A stretch of DNA of 64,000 bases from Lunularia cruciata (Eukaryota > Streptophyta > Marchantiopsida > Lunulariales > Lunulariaceae), in NCBI GenBank assembly GCA_948567375.1, contig OX419755.1:64174944-64238943 (forward strand), written 5' to 3'. This document shows, piece by piece, positions 47,915-60,823 of this stretch. The notes beneath the pieces were generated by a model. It made no database searches. It worked only from the letters and a program-made list of their open reading frames with translations, and was not told the DNA's origin. The number at the start of each line of letters is the position of its first letter. Position 1 is the stretch's first letter. The translations under genes and the position numbers were made by a program.

Positions 47915-48158
47915 GCAAAATGTTTAGAGTCTTCTCCAACTTTTAGTCCGAAGTTCGTGCGGAGGGGCTATTTTGTCGGCGTGCTAAAGTGGGGGAGCCC
48001 CTCAGAGGCGCTTACGCCCGCAGTCTTCCTGAAAGGAATGATCGTTTTGGCCGTGCACAGACGATTATTATGGACAGACTGACGGCACAGGGAGGAGAAA
48101 GGTCAGATTCGGGCTCGTTCGTAAATGAATTGGCTTCGAATTTGAGCAGTGGAAGAAG

Positions 48159-51100
48159 ATGGCGATCGATTTGCAGCAGACTGCCATAACTAACCTCATT
48201 TTGGATCTCGACGGGACTTTGCTGGACACAGGTGTGTGGCAACTCTTTTCCTCTTGGCATCATAAATTGGACTGAATGGCGCTCCGCTGCTCGTACATTT
48301 TTGTCATTGCCTCGCCTTTGTATTCTTCCCAGCTTGTCAGAACCTGCTGCCGCTGGTGATTTTATCGTGAGGAATCCCGGAAAGGTTTAGTTTGTGCAAT
48401 CGTTCCCTCATTCTTAATTCTCATGCTATTGCTGCGTTTTTATCTGCTGATTGCAAGTCTTCCTGCCAATCTTGGCTCTGCGTTCAAGTGAATTTGGCAA
48501 TTTCCTGCCTTAGGAAACATGAATGAAGAATGTTACTCAGCTTCCATTCTTGACTACAAGCGGATCCTTCGATCCTAATTTCTGTTTGAATCCGCAACTG
48601 TAAGAAGGCAATTACACTTCGGAGTTTGTGCATTTGTCACAATTTTGAGGGAGAGGAAATCTCTCCCATCTGAAGTAGTTGTTTTCCGCTGAGGGAGTGC
48701 TTCTTATGAGCAGAACGACTCGTTGAGGAGGCCTCTAAAGCAGTCGTTATAAAGTATGGCAAAGCTTGGGACGGTAGAGGTGCGTCAAAGCGCTTTGGGA
48801 AACGACCACTGGAAGCAGCAGCAGCTTTAATTGAGGACTATGAACTTCCCTGTACACCAGAAGAAGCGTTTGCTCAGACTCGACAGTACTTGGCGAAAAG
48901 GTCAGGAGAGATTTACAAATAGACGATAAGAGGTTTTGAGATTTAGCAGATGAGGGATGGAATAACCAACGGCAGCTTTCGATAAGAACCATTAATTTAT
49001 ATGCTGCCTGGATATAATTTGGAACCTACCCATCCATCCCGAAGTCATGACCATAACCTCTTGTATCTAATTGTCTCTTAGTAGGACTGTGACTGTAAAC
49101 ACGGTACCGAGTTGTAATTTTAGCGAATAGTATTCTCGACCACTGATATACTTTTAGAACAAAAAAGAATTATTAATGAATAGCAGGATTGCAAGGAAAT
49201 CATGTACCATTTATTTGTAATGGTCGACAGAAAATGGACTGGTGAGGGCACGGCGGAGAAGCCAAGCTAGGTTGATGCATTGTGTTGGAGAATTTTGCTG
49301 GGTTCGTACTTTCTTGACAGGCTGAAACTTGAATTTAACTTCCAGGTGGGGGGAAGCGAAAGCGATGCCAGGGGCTCAGCGGCTAATTCAATATTTGCAA
49401 TCTCATGACATTCCCGTGGCTCTAGCATCCAGTTCACCTTTGGAGAGTATAAAGATAAAACTGTGTTTACAGAAAGGTAACTACTTTTTTCTCAACTTGA
49501 TCTTCCGTACAAAACGGTTTCTTTCTGTGCTGAGTGTACTAAACAACAGGGAAAATTTAGGACACGCATGGAATATTGTAGCCTTATGTCAAAGGTCTAT
49601 AAACGTTGGTTATAAACATGTCAAATGAGGACAGTTTTATGCTCAGTTGAATTGGTGGGTGTTGATGGTCATGTGTTATTTCAGTGTCCCAGCAGGATTA
49701 TTCTGCCACTCCCGCTGTTTGATGTGGATTCGTCATCACTGTGCAGTTGCTTCGCTTGACAACAACTTGGAACTGAGCTGGTGTGGATTGTGCAGGATGG
49801 ACAGATGTGCTATCGGTAGTAGTTTCTGGTGACGAGGTGAAGCAAGGAAAACCTTCTCCTGAAATGTGAGCAGAATGGTGCATTTTCGTCTAGCCCAAAT
49901 CAAGGTCTTTTTACGGTTGTCCTGTTGCTCTATTTGATATCTTACTTGCTTTATGGTGAGTGGGCATTCGCAGCTTTTTGGAAGCCGCCAAGAGACTGAA
50001 AGCTGACCCTTCCAACTGCCTTGTTATTGAGGATGCACCGTGAGTTTCAAACAACCTGGTCCCTACCTTTGATAACTCCGGCTACCGTGAATAGTTTCAA
50101 CAAGGTTGTCTTTTATTCAAGATATCTAGCTGATAGAGTTCTAATCAGCTCTAAATCATGTTCTGCAGTTTAGTGTATATCTGTAAGGAGTGCCCGATGA
50201 AATTCTAGTCTTGGTAGAGAGGTCACGTTTTGTTAGTTCACATCTTTCATCTCGATTGTCATCTCAGGGTTGGTGTGACAGCAGCAAAGGCAGCAACTAT
50301 GAAGGTGGTGGCCGTTCCTTCTCTTCCCACAAAAGCTGCACGTCCACTTTATTCAGCAGCGGATCAAATAATGAGTTCATTACTTGATTTCCGACCTGAG
50401 ATGTGGGGCCTGCCTCCCTTCCAAGATTGTACGTTGAACCTTTCAAAGAATAGACGAGATCTGGAGACTTGTCATACCTCGTTTGTCCCTATCTTATTTC
50501 TAGGAAAGTGGTGGGAGATGGATTTCCGTCACTAGACTCCTGTTAACTGAGCATGGTAATAGTTATGTTCATGATATGTCGACTCCATATATTTGTAGGG
50601 ATTGAAGACACTCTCCCGATTGATCCATGGTATATTGGAGGAACAGTCATCAAAGGGTATGGTCGTGGATCCAAGGTTCTTGGAATACCTACTGGTATGT
50701 GTCGCTCTAAATCGAATCTACTGACATGAATGTAATGTATACAGAGTCTACTCTATCTAATTTATGTACTCAAGTTCGTCCTTCTCGAAGTGCTGAGCAG
50801 TTTGGATAGAGCAATGGGGTCCAAATAGGGTTCGGAACACGTTTTGTCTCTTGTTGGCACCGTACTATGCCCAATAACTAGTTATTAAATTCATATTTGA
50901 CCTTAGATTGATTCAACTTTTTATTGGAATTTTGATGTTGCAACTCGGTACCTATTAAATATTGGGGCTAGATTAAAGAGACTTAGAGAGTTAGATGTTG
51001 CACGCATACGATCTGTATCGAGTGGTCCTTTGGGGGCACAATCTACAAAGGAACCAAGGCAGAAGAGACCAAGAACTTGGAGGAACTTTAGATCTCACTC

Positions 51101-52188
51101 AAATCTCATCTCGTCTGAACTTCTAAGGCTGGAAGTGACCATCACATATTTAAAGAGCTTGAAATTAGAAGATTTCCTCGATGGTTCAAAATACTCCTCC
51201 CCTTGAGCTGTAGCGAAAATACTTATCCACTTCAGGTTATGGTTATGAGGCTGGAAGGTCCTGGACAGCTAGTCAATTTTCTTGTGAGTGACAACATGAG
51301 TAACGTATTACTGGGTTCTTTCGTCTAGACTCTCATGTAGGACGTTATAGAGTGAAGGATGGAAGCGTGGTTGAAATGTTGAGACACCATGACACATCTT
51401 CGGTCATCTTACAGACACCATTGTTTTGTGGGTTACCAGAGTCAACTAAATGTTCAGTATTCTACTAACGAACTTGATTCCAATTCTGTCAAATTGCTTT
51501 CTAGCCAACTTGCCAACAGCGGCATTTTCCGGCCAGCTTTGCCAAACCGTGTGTGGAATCTACCTGGGATGGGCTGGCCTTGCAAATAAAGGCATCTACA
51601 AGATGGTCATGAGCGTTGGATGGAATCCTTATTTTGACAATGCTGAAAAAACCGTGGTGAGGACTCTGTGATTGCGAACCCCGTTTTGAAAGTCATTGCT
51701 CATTCGCCGAGGTATTATCTTTAAACTTTATCCGTGTGACTAAGCTTCTGTCTAATAGGAACCATGGCTTCTGCATGATTTTCCTGAAGACTTCTACGGC
51801 GAAGAGCTCCGACTTATTGTAGTCGGCTACATAAGGCCAGAGGTATGTAAGGTCAATTTTCATGAAGAGTTCGTACTTGCACTTCGTCATTGATGCATAG
51901 AATTTCTCCAAGCTTTGACCAAGTAATTTTCCCCGCGGGCAATCTCTCGATTATGCAAAAACGAGGATATTTTCTCTTCACTTAGTAAGCACTGAAGTGT
52001 TGAGCTTGAGCATAATGGTTCTGGTGTCTGCGCCGCAGGCTAATTTTCCGTCGTTGGAAGCGCTTATACAAAGAATACACGAAGATGGGCGCATTGCCAG
52101 AAAAGCTCTTGATGAACAACCATATAGCAGCTTCCAGAATGACCCTTATTTGATTACGCCTATTACGGAGTTAAAGAAAACAGAGTGA
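48159..52188 (+). CDS. FMN/FHY: Bifunctional FMN hydrolase / riboflavin kinase, 10 exons
   Basis: Predicted to phosphorylate riboflavin to FMN with ATP (C-terminal kinase) and to dephosphorylate FMN (N-terminal HAD phosphatase), the plant fusion protein of flavin metabolism. Exons: 48159-48231, 48714-48900, 49346-49476, 49796-49865, 49974-50039, 50268-50428, 50599-50694, 51505-51656, 51759-51842 and 52039-52188. All joins are in phase, giving 389 residues, the usual length. HAD motif I is DLDGT (Asp16, Asp18). The motif II area is ALASSS, motif III Lys is in VKQGKPSP, and motif IV is VIEDAP. The kinase domain (from about 238) has GRGSKVLGIPTAN with PTAN at 260-263, then GWAGLA, MSVGWNPYF, LHDFPEDFYGEEL and GYIRPE. 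No transit peptide is evident, so a cytosolic location is likely. The largest intron is 810 bp, and the donor after exon 2 is GTCAGG, weaker than the others. Confidence 0.96.
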
Positions 52189-52248
52189 CAGAAAAATGTT
52201 TGGTTTAGGAAGAAATGTGTCATTCCGCCAGAAATATTGTCTCGTTCA

Positions 52249-52254
52249 AATAAA
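52249..52254 (+). terminator. Candidate polyadenylation signal of the FMN/FHY gene
   Basis: AATAAA lies 61 nt after the stop codon, in a plausible place. Plant poly(A) signals are loose, so this is suggestive only. Confidence 0.45.
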
Positions 52255-52368
52255 TCTTCAATCACATGACTTCTTAAGTCATGACGTGACGTAAAACACG
52301 TGATGAAGCCCTCGCTGATGAGAGCTTCGTCATGTGTTAAAGTCGTCTTAAACGTGGAAGCTGCCGGT

Positions 52369-52385
52369 GGGGGGGGGGGGGGGGG
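52369..52385 (+). repeat. G17 homopolymer
   Basis: Seventeen consecutive G, then C and four more G. This is a possible G-quadruplex former and also a place where read length errors are common. Confidence 0.95.
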
Positions 52386-53950
52386 CGGGGTTCTGCGTCA
52401 CTCCATATCAAGTATTGGGTCATTGAGAAGTATGCTTTGGCCGCTGCATGAGCTTCCTTATTTGGAGAGGAAAAGGACAATGTTTGTAATGGTTTCGGTC
52501 ACGACTTCTTAAGTTGCGGCCACTTCAGATAGAGCTGAGACTGTCACTACGACAGACGGAGAAGTTGTATTCCGTGCATGAACACTAGGAGCTCTTCATG
52601 GATGGAGTGGAGATGCTCTGACCTGACGGTGATTCAATTTACAAAGGAGGTTGCACTACGAGTGTCTCCTCTTCTGCCTCAAAATGTTATAATTGTCCCT
52701 GCACTACATGAACGCATTCACATACTTGATTTGACACTCCGAGTGGAGTGGATCACTGCAGCTCATCTTTCCTATTTGCAAATGATTATTCCTGCTGCGA
52801 GCAGCTAGTCCATCTCCCAAAAAACTTCTTATAAGACCACCCAACAGAAGAGGAATGTCCACTAGTTACGAAGAAAGGGGTAGTGTGGAAATAACTCGAA
52901 GTTCGAAGTGGCAACCTTTATCCTCCACTCCAGCCGACTCCCATTATGTACACCATGTAGTCCACGGTAGTCGGTCAAGTTTAGGTTATAAATCGTCAAA
53001 ACCTATGAGCAGCTCCAAACCATAACCAAGTTCTGGTGACTCCGTAGTAAACATTAGTAGACATTTTGCTTCTAAAGTCGAGCAGGGTGGAGTGCCACAA
53101 AATCCACGTGACCTGATCACCAAGGGAAGCAAAAGTTTCCTCGTTGGTGGACGTCATTGTTTCCTGCGTGATCGTTTTCCTCTGACACTCAAAAGCTCAG
53201 GTTTGCCTCCTTGGAGGTAATCTCATTAAGTTCCGCGCAGATTAATGGAATCTTCGTTCTTGACGAGATACACCTGTTGTTGTTTTGCAGCTTCAACTGG
53301 TGTCTCGTTTGCTATGTCGAAAGCGGCTCTTATGTAACCTCCCAAAGTCTATTTCCCGTTGATAAATTGTAGATCAGTACAAGGTAAAGCCAACCCTAAC
53401 ATTCATAATATGAGTGTGCGCCAAGACGTTTTAATCACAAATTCCGAATGGAAAGCTTAACTAGCTAAGAATCAAAGTGGTAGCAGCCTAACATTCCTCT
53501 GTTTTTGTGCAGTCTGATGGCAAAGCGAAGAACACTTAATTCGTCCTTGGCATTATGTCACTCTTAGTAGGATAATGCTAACATCAAACCAGAACCATAA
53601 AATCACGTTTATGTTAGGGAACGAGATCAGACGAAGACCAGCAAACAGGAATGGAATCAAATTGAGAACAAAGAGGTGGAACGCGAAGAACACAGTGCGG
53701 TAAAACGAGGCTGAAATGAAACTCGACCTTGACTGCTAGAAACTGAAATCTGGAAGACCCAACTTCGATACATGGAAATGCTACTTTCCTGTTAATAGTA
53801 TCTGTTGGTTGAAAGAACTCACTTAGTTGACGTGCCATCATTAAGCCTTGTAAGAACAATGCCTACAGCAGTACACAACCATTTAAGCTGGCGCTGCAAT
53901 GAAGGGCTGGTCATGATGAGCAGGGACTAATCATCCTTGAGGAACTACTC

Positions 53951-56900
53951 TCAGGCCTTTACGTACTTGTCGACATACCCCTGCACAACGAGACGAACCA
54001 ACACAAAACGGATCAGTACAACTCACTGTACTAAATCCTCCCTGTGAGACGGCATCTGTGAACTGACGTTTTCTCGTTGGATAGCCCTCTGCCTTGTTGA
54101 TTAGCACGATTTTGGATTTCGTGGTTGTTCTTTCTCTAAACTTTCGACCGGTAAGGGGGAAAATGGTGAAGTTTGTTCTGTACGGTCACATATCCATAGA
54201 AATTTTAACTAAGGTACGGAGTATTTGTACTGCGTGATGGAATATAGAACCCGTTGTAAACGGCCTAGCAATTATACGGAGTACGTATAGTGAATCAAAG
54301 GGTAACACTCACTGAGGCTAGAAAACATCCAGGTAGAGAGCTTCACGATACACAAGCCTGAAGGGGAAGGCGAAATAACCCAATCGAGAATGAGATGTTT
54401 GTACAATGCAAGCGGCAGATGTCCATAGCAACATAAAGGAACCACCGGGGAAACGAACACGGAAAAAATGTTTTGTGGACACTAAACACACAGGTCATAA
54501 ACATATAACAACGGGGAGAGAAACAAACCTGAATAAGAAGACTAAAAGAACGCACCAAAAATACCAATATTCATAACAGAGTCATCAGGTCTCGCGAATT
54601 ACACCCAAGTGGGCTTGAGGTTGCATCACTTGGTATGCTGATTGTCCCCAAAGTCCAAAGCGGGGAAGCTTTGGACTATACGAAGCGTAGTAAGTTGTTC
54701 TTTCCTCGTTTGTAAAACACGATGAACTAACGTGGCGCAAGAGGTTCTGTATTATAAGCAGACGCTAACTCGATCCTTTGTGCATTACTCATTCTTTCAG
54801 TAGCAAACAATCAAATTATACACCATTATGTCGTTCTATACAGTACCAAGCCCTCAATTTTGGAATCCAGGACCGATGAGGATACAAAGTTCAACTCTTG
54901 GAGTATCTGCACGACAGAAATTTTCCTTCGACCTTCCTCTAAGTGGACTTAGCTTTTGAAATGTTTGATTTACGATCCATCAACCCGTGCTTCGATTTAA
55001 GCATCTCTTTTGGGTTGTCCAGGGACCTCGTCTTGTCTCATCGATGAGCAGAAATATAAGCTTTCTTATAGGCACTCATGTATGCTTTGTAAACTTATCC
55101 GTATACGAACTTGCCTAGCAGGAGTAAAGATGTGAAAGGTTTATATTCCTGGAAGTCATCCTTGACTTGAGGTAAGCGAAGGGATTTGAGGGTGTACACA
55201 CCTGAACAAGCTTTGCAATTTTTGGCTTGGATGTGTCCATGAATAGGTCCAACTTCTCCTGAGACTTGGGTATCGAACCTTTCGCCTCCAAAGCACCTAT
55301 GACCTTGTCAACTGCCTTTTTCGCGATTGTCTTGAAAGCATCCTTGCTCATTTGTCCCTCTTTCCACGTAGGCTTAAGTAGATCCTTCACATGCTCCGCT
55401 ACCGCCTTTCTAATCAGATTCAGTACACGACCATCCTTATCCTTCTTCTTTTGTTCCTTGGTTACTTCAGCTGAACCTCCTTGCCCATCCCCTGCCGGAT
55501 TTGCATCTGGACAAGGACTTACATTTTCCATAGTTATCCCCTGGTGTGAACCACCATAATTCATGGATGTGTTTATATTGAACGAAGAACCAACATTTGT
55601 TGGGCTCACATTCTCCATGACCATATGCCCAGGACCCGTCGGACTGACATTTTCCAAAACTCCGATGCTTGATCTAGCATTCTCCATGTGACCTGGCAAA
55701 CCTGGACTTACATTTTCCAGAACCACCTCTCCTGCATTTGTCATCAATGGCGTACTTTCATGGGCTGCATGAAGCTTCCATTGTGCACCAACTGTGTGCC
55801 TACGCCCAATATCTTGCTGATTGTTTTGGTTGAAGGAAGCCAAGCCCTTCTTGTCCCCAGCACCAGGAGGTCCTGGTTCAAGAGTATCTGCGAGTGGATC
55901 ATACTGATCTTTAGCAGGCATTGATGTTGGAGTCGAAAGTTGAGATGCGATACTTGAGTAGGAAGGCGTGGGAAAACTTGAAGGCACAGGAAGATGCAGG
56001 TAAGGTAAAGGTGGTTGGTGTAACACTTGGGGTGGCGGGGCCTGTGGAGGTAAGGCTTGCGGTTGTGTTGGTGGAGGTGGAGGTGGAGGTGGCTGTTGTT
56101 GAGAAATTTGTTGCGATGGTAAACCATAAGAGGCAGCCGGGCCCATTTTTGGAGTCGTCCAGAGATATCCTAGCCTGGATCCTTGAGTCAAGTTTGGACC
56201 GATGGGAACCTGCAGCATCTGTGGGGGAGTACTGATACCAGAGTTCCTTGACATAAGGCCACCATGACCGCTTGACATGGAAACTGACATTGCAACCGAC
56301 ATGGGCATGGACATTGGAATAGATGCAAAATTATGCTGCTGAGGGGAACTGAAAGAAGATGGTGGACGTAAAGCAACGGGAGCGTAGGCAAGCTGCTGTT
56401 GCGTCGACATTGAAGGGTTTGCAGTGAATGACACTGGTGGGGACGTGAAACCAGATTGCTGGTGTGACCGATTCACAGAGAAGCTAGATTTATGAGGTAT
56501 GTTCGGCGCATTTGACGGGTAACTACTCTGTTGAGTTGAAGAAAACATACCTTGTTGCGGGTGTGGATGGTTTAGAGTAAATTTAGATTGCGGCTGCGAG
56601 CTTGGGGACACAGAGAAAGACAGGTGTTGGGATACATGAGAACCCAATGAAATGGGGTACTGATTGGTTGTGGGTGAAGGATAACTGGGTTGCTGTGGGG
56701 ACGATACAGGATTAGACAAACCACTTATTTGGTGTGGTACTTGGGTAGTCATGGAAGATGGATAAGTAGCTGAAGGTGATAGGACTTGACACATATAATC
56801 AGACGATGTCTTTGCCAACTGAGAAGTTACAGGTACTGCTGAATCCCCATCCGGACGCGATGCAGAATTCTCTATAGATGCTTGTTCTGCTGTACCTGTT

Positions 56901-59900
56901 GATCCAGGAGCTAGTGCTTTATCACGCTTCTTTTGTTGCCATGATTCATCACTCGAAGATTCAGCCTCCTGCTTCTTCATCTCCTCAGTTGATCGCTTCT
57001 CCCTTGAAACGTCATCGGCGCTACGCTCATTTGTATTCCAAGTTCTCCGTGGCCGCGAACCTTCTGCACCTTTTCCACCCCAGTTTCTCTCTGCATCTTC
57101 TCCCATATCCCTCCCAGCACGACCTCGACCCCGGCCTCGTCCTCGGTTTCCACCCCATCTCCCTCCTTGGTCATCAGGTACTCCATTTCCTTCATCGTGT
57201 AGAAATTTACAATTTGCACCTCTTTGACATCTACCCTTGGCAAAGTCCAAACAAGCACGAGGTTGGCCACCACCTCCGCCCCTCCCCCCTCTTCGACCCC
57301 CTCTGTCTGCATATCCTTTCTCGCCCCTTCCCTCACCTCCCCACCTTCCTTCGCGAGGAGGTGTTCGACTGCGGCTCCTCTGCCTTCGAGGTGAGGCACT
57401 GAAAAAGCCGAGCAAGAACGAAGGTCAATGGACGTCAGTCTTACACATACAGGTATACAAATATATACATTGTCCGAGTCAATATTACAATAAACACGGC
57501 AGGCGAAAGCAAACAGAGAAGTCATTGCAGAAAAAATGAGATTAATAACATTGGAATCAGAACATGTGTGTATGACACATGAACTATCAAGTAAAGTAAT
57601 CGAACTGTGTGAAGATAGCACTAAAGGAAAAACCATGGACAACGTTCGTGGATATTAAATGTCATTCTCTCGACAATTGAGACCGGTCGACGTTAATAGA
57701 TCCTGTTCTGGCACATGACATCGACCACAACTTCATCTCATAAAAATAGGATATCAAACTAGATACTACAAGATAGAACGCAAAAATTAAGATAAACCTG
57801 GGAGAGCGTGTTGAGAACTCAGGCACACTGGCAGCAAGAGAGCTGATACACAGAAATTGACGATCAAGAGTAAAATTGACCCAAGAATGATTGCCTCCAT
57901 GTGCTGCTCCCTCATCGTCAAGAATATCAAGACAGTTTGAGCATCCAATCAACAGCCTCTTAAAGTTGATAAACTAAATAAAAACAGAGGGAGTATGTCC
58001 TAGGCACCCGTTCTATGTGTTGCAAAGGGCTTCTACACGCGTTCAGGTGGCTTTCCGTGCACCAAGAAACCATGAACAAAGCAGGAAACATAACTCATAG
58101 TAACGTTGAGAGATAGGTAGAGAGCAACCTCCAGGACCGGCTTCTCCTACCCCGCCGTCGAGGAGAGCGACTTGGGCTCCAACGCTTCCGGCGCAAATCT
58201 CCTGGAGAACGACTTCGGCTTCTACTCCTGCTCGTGGACCTCCTTCGCTTTTTCCCACCGCCAAAGTGGCCCTCTCCATCACTATCACTTCCCCCTCGTC
58301 TCAAAACCCTACCAAATTCGTCAACTGGCACTGGATCTGAAGTAGATCTGGACTTAGCTCTGTCTGTTCCCCTTGTGTTGTCATCACTTGCCCTCGAAGT
58401 CTTGCCAGAAACCTTGGGAGATTGACTCTGATCTCTTGTTAAGCTTTCCTCTGCTTTGTGATGAGAAAGGTCCGATTCCTTGTGAGCTTTGGAGAGGGAC
58501 GACAATTCACCTGTACCGGGCCCTCTATCGGAAACCCGCTCTCTGTTTCCATGGTGTGCTGAACCAGACTCTGGAGGACCCCAACGAGAAGGTTTAGAGG
58601 CAACGTCAGGGTGTCCATTTGGAGGAACAATTTTCCGTTCCAACTCGAGATTAGCTGCTAATTCGCGTTGATTCTCTTTGGGCTGTCCAATCCTGGATGG
58701 ACTACTTTGTAGACTCACATCCTCCATGCATGGTCGGTCAAATCCTGTTCGCCGTCGTAAATCTGTCCACATGAGCGGTAAAGTCATGAACATTTTCCCT
58801 TTATTTTCTCTCGTATATTATATGAAACTTCAGACAGTTTCTACGTCTATAGAGCTCGCTTCCATCAGAGTCAAATCCTCCCCACTCAAAACCACCTTCG
58901 AATATCATCACATCGAGTTACATCGCATCTTCTTAGAGAGCTAAACGATGACGTGACTACAAACACCCTGGCAACGTCCATCGAAGACAATACCTACGGT
59001 GCAAGGCTCCATTCGTGAATCAGTGTATCGAATAACCAGTCAGCGTGTATATATGTCAGTATATGCGAAACTCTCATACTGAAATCTTCAATTGATAGAC
59101 TCACTCACTCAATATAGAGGAACGAGATACGTGTCCAAGTGATTCTGTTTTACTTAGTGCAACGATCCAACCTCATTAAATAATAACGACCTTAAACGAA
59201 GAAAAAATGCAAGTTAATTTAACTGCATCTAGTTCAACTTCCATCACATCCACAACACTATAGAGCATGAAGTCCTACACAATATAAAGTCCAAACTCTC
59301 TGCAAGTTGTACCTCTCCTCCGCGGCAAATCTGAGACCGCACTCTCCTTTCCAGTGCTCAAACCCTCTGGACCCTGTGATCCTTTCTCCCTGTCACCTGC
59401 CACGTGCTGCGGTTCTGAAGTACCAGATTGATCCGCACTCCATCTGCTTGTCCCTGGTTGCGGTGGTTCTTGAATAACAGGGACGCCAGAAGAAGTGCCC
59501 AACTTGGAATCTGGCCCTAGCTGAGAGAGATTTCCGTGTGATTTTCTTTCTGCTGTTGAAGATGAAGATGCTCTTTTCTCGGATGATGGAGATGAAAACC
59601 TTGACTTCCTTTCAAATCCTGGGGACGTAGGTCCCACCTTTCTGTCCGTTCCTTGTGATGGCAACTCTACTTGCTTGTCACCCAGAGGTGATGAAAAGCC
59701 TGACATTCTTTCACGCTTCGGAGGAGAAACAATCGATCCTCTATCAGATCCCGCTTTTCGATCAATGGTCGGAGGTGTAAGGGCGAAGTCATCTACGTCA
59801 AGATTAATACCGGAACTAAGTTAATGATAGGCTAGTCGGGATGTCACTGGAACTACACTATATATTTACTCGATCGATACTAACTCTACACACGCATAAA

Positions 59901-60823
59901 CTTGTGTCAGCCACCCTAGACCTTACAAAGCTGACATAAACGGCACCTTGGGACTGTTTACATTCTGTAAACCTACTTAAATTTCAGTACCCCTCAGTAC
60001 TCTGTTCTGCCTCCAAAGAACCTACTGTGTTGTTTAGCAAACCTCACCTACTTTAAACTACATAAACTTACGTAGCATCCAGGCTGGAGTGATGAATACC
60101 TTCCATTTCCATATCAGATCCTGTTGAAGTTGAAGGAACTTCATGTGACAAGGGAGCAGCTCCAACTTCTCCTCTCTGTACCTGTTGAGTCCACTCGGAA
60201 AGTCTTAACTGATCTGCATTGGCTGGCTTGTTCCTCTCCTCCCAGGCCAAGTATATTTTTTTCCATTCGTAAAAATCCAATCCAGTGGCCGCGTCTGAGC
60301 CCCGCTCACCACCAAAGAGAAAGGAAAATTTCGGGTTATCTGCCTGCTTTTCTCGGGCCATGTTCTCAAACTGAGGTCCATTCTTCGCCACGAAAGATGA
60401 TAGAACCTCAATGTTCTTCAACATCTCTGGATCCTTAGGCATGGGTGGCGGAGGTGGGGGCCGTGGGTTAGTGGCCTTTGGAGCTGATTTATCAGTTCCG
60501 TCTGCAGGAGGTGGAGGTGGAAGTGCCTCGGCAGGCGGGTTCCCTGGAGGAGGAGGCGGATGTGTGAGTCCTAGAGGTGGTGATCTAACATTCAGGGGAG
60601 AATATCCTTGATGGGAGACAGGACCGGAAAAGGAAGGATGTTGATATCCCACTGGAGCTTCTCCTCCACCACGACTACCACTTCCTCTTCCTCTTCCTCT
60701 GGCATGTGGTGGTGGCTGATATGGTGCACCAGCAGTCATTCCAACAGGAGGCCTAGAAAAATGACCATTATTGTACTGGGGAAGAGGACCACCGTAAGGA
60801 TGGTCCCGGGGTTGCCCGAACAT
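53951..60823 (-). CDS. SURP (SWAP) + RS + CCCH zinc finger + SRI-like protein, probable RNA-processing factor, 5 exons
   Basis: Exons on the minus strand: 60823-60072, 59815-59313, 58762-58129, 57398-55202 and 53980-53951. Phases match at every join, giving 1371 residues. The N-terminus is Pro/Gly-rich. A SURP domain sits at about 137-193 (EVLSSFVAKNGPQFE ... FYEWKKIYL). An Arg/Ser region occupies about 590-645. A single CCCH finger has ligands Cys679, Cys687, Cys693 and His697 (C-x7-C-x5-C-x3-H). A long Ser/Pro/Gln-rich linker carries four ENVSP copies. A C-terminal helical module (about 1288-1371, KDLLKPTWKEGQ and SKPKIAKLVQGYVDKYVKA) resembles the SRI-like end of plant C3H38-type CCCH proteins. 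SURP and RS domains belong to splicing factors, so a nuclear role in pre-mRNA processing is likely. The last exon encodes only nine residues and was placed by the family-like ending. The donor after exon 3 (GTTGCT) is weak. Confidence 0.88.

Larger units (their letters stand above)
44931..48158. other. Non-coding region upstream of the FMN hydrolase/riboflavin kinase gene, with local repeats
   Basis: From about 45500 the plus strand is T/C-rich and full of long but unconvincing open frames (45525-46028, 47315-48082). Local repeats are listed separately. The gene promoter and 5' UTR should lie within about 47940-48158, where composition becomes GC-balanced. The region 45000-47900 could be a decayed transposon or solo LTR; I cannot prove it. 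Confidence 0.5.
52189..53950. other. Intergenic region between two convergent genes
   Basis: This stretch holds the 3' ends of FMN/FHY (plus) and of the SURP/CCCH gene (minus). It contains a 17-G run at 52369-52385, followed by CGGGG. A 76-codon plus frame (52578-52808) shows no domain. No RNA gene was recognised. Confidence 0.55.

Noticed and set aside
47315..48082. 255-codon plus-strand frame as a membrane protein gene
   Set aside because: Its hydrophobic stretches follow from T-rich DNA. It has no domain and crosses a perfect hairpin and the presumed FMN/FHY promoter.
56878..57642. Long frames on both strands (56878-57402 plus, 57642-56977 minus)
   Set aside because: They are shadows of exon 4 of the SURP/CCCH gene, whose own frame has clear domains and matching splice phases.
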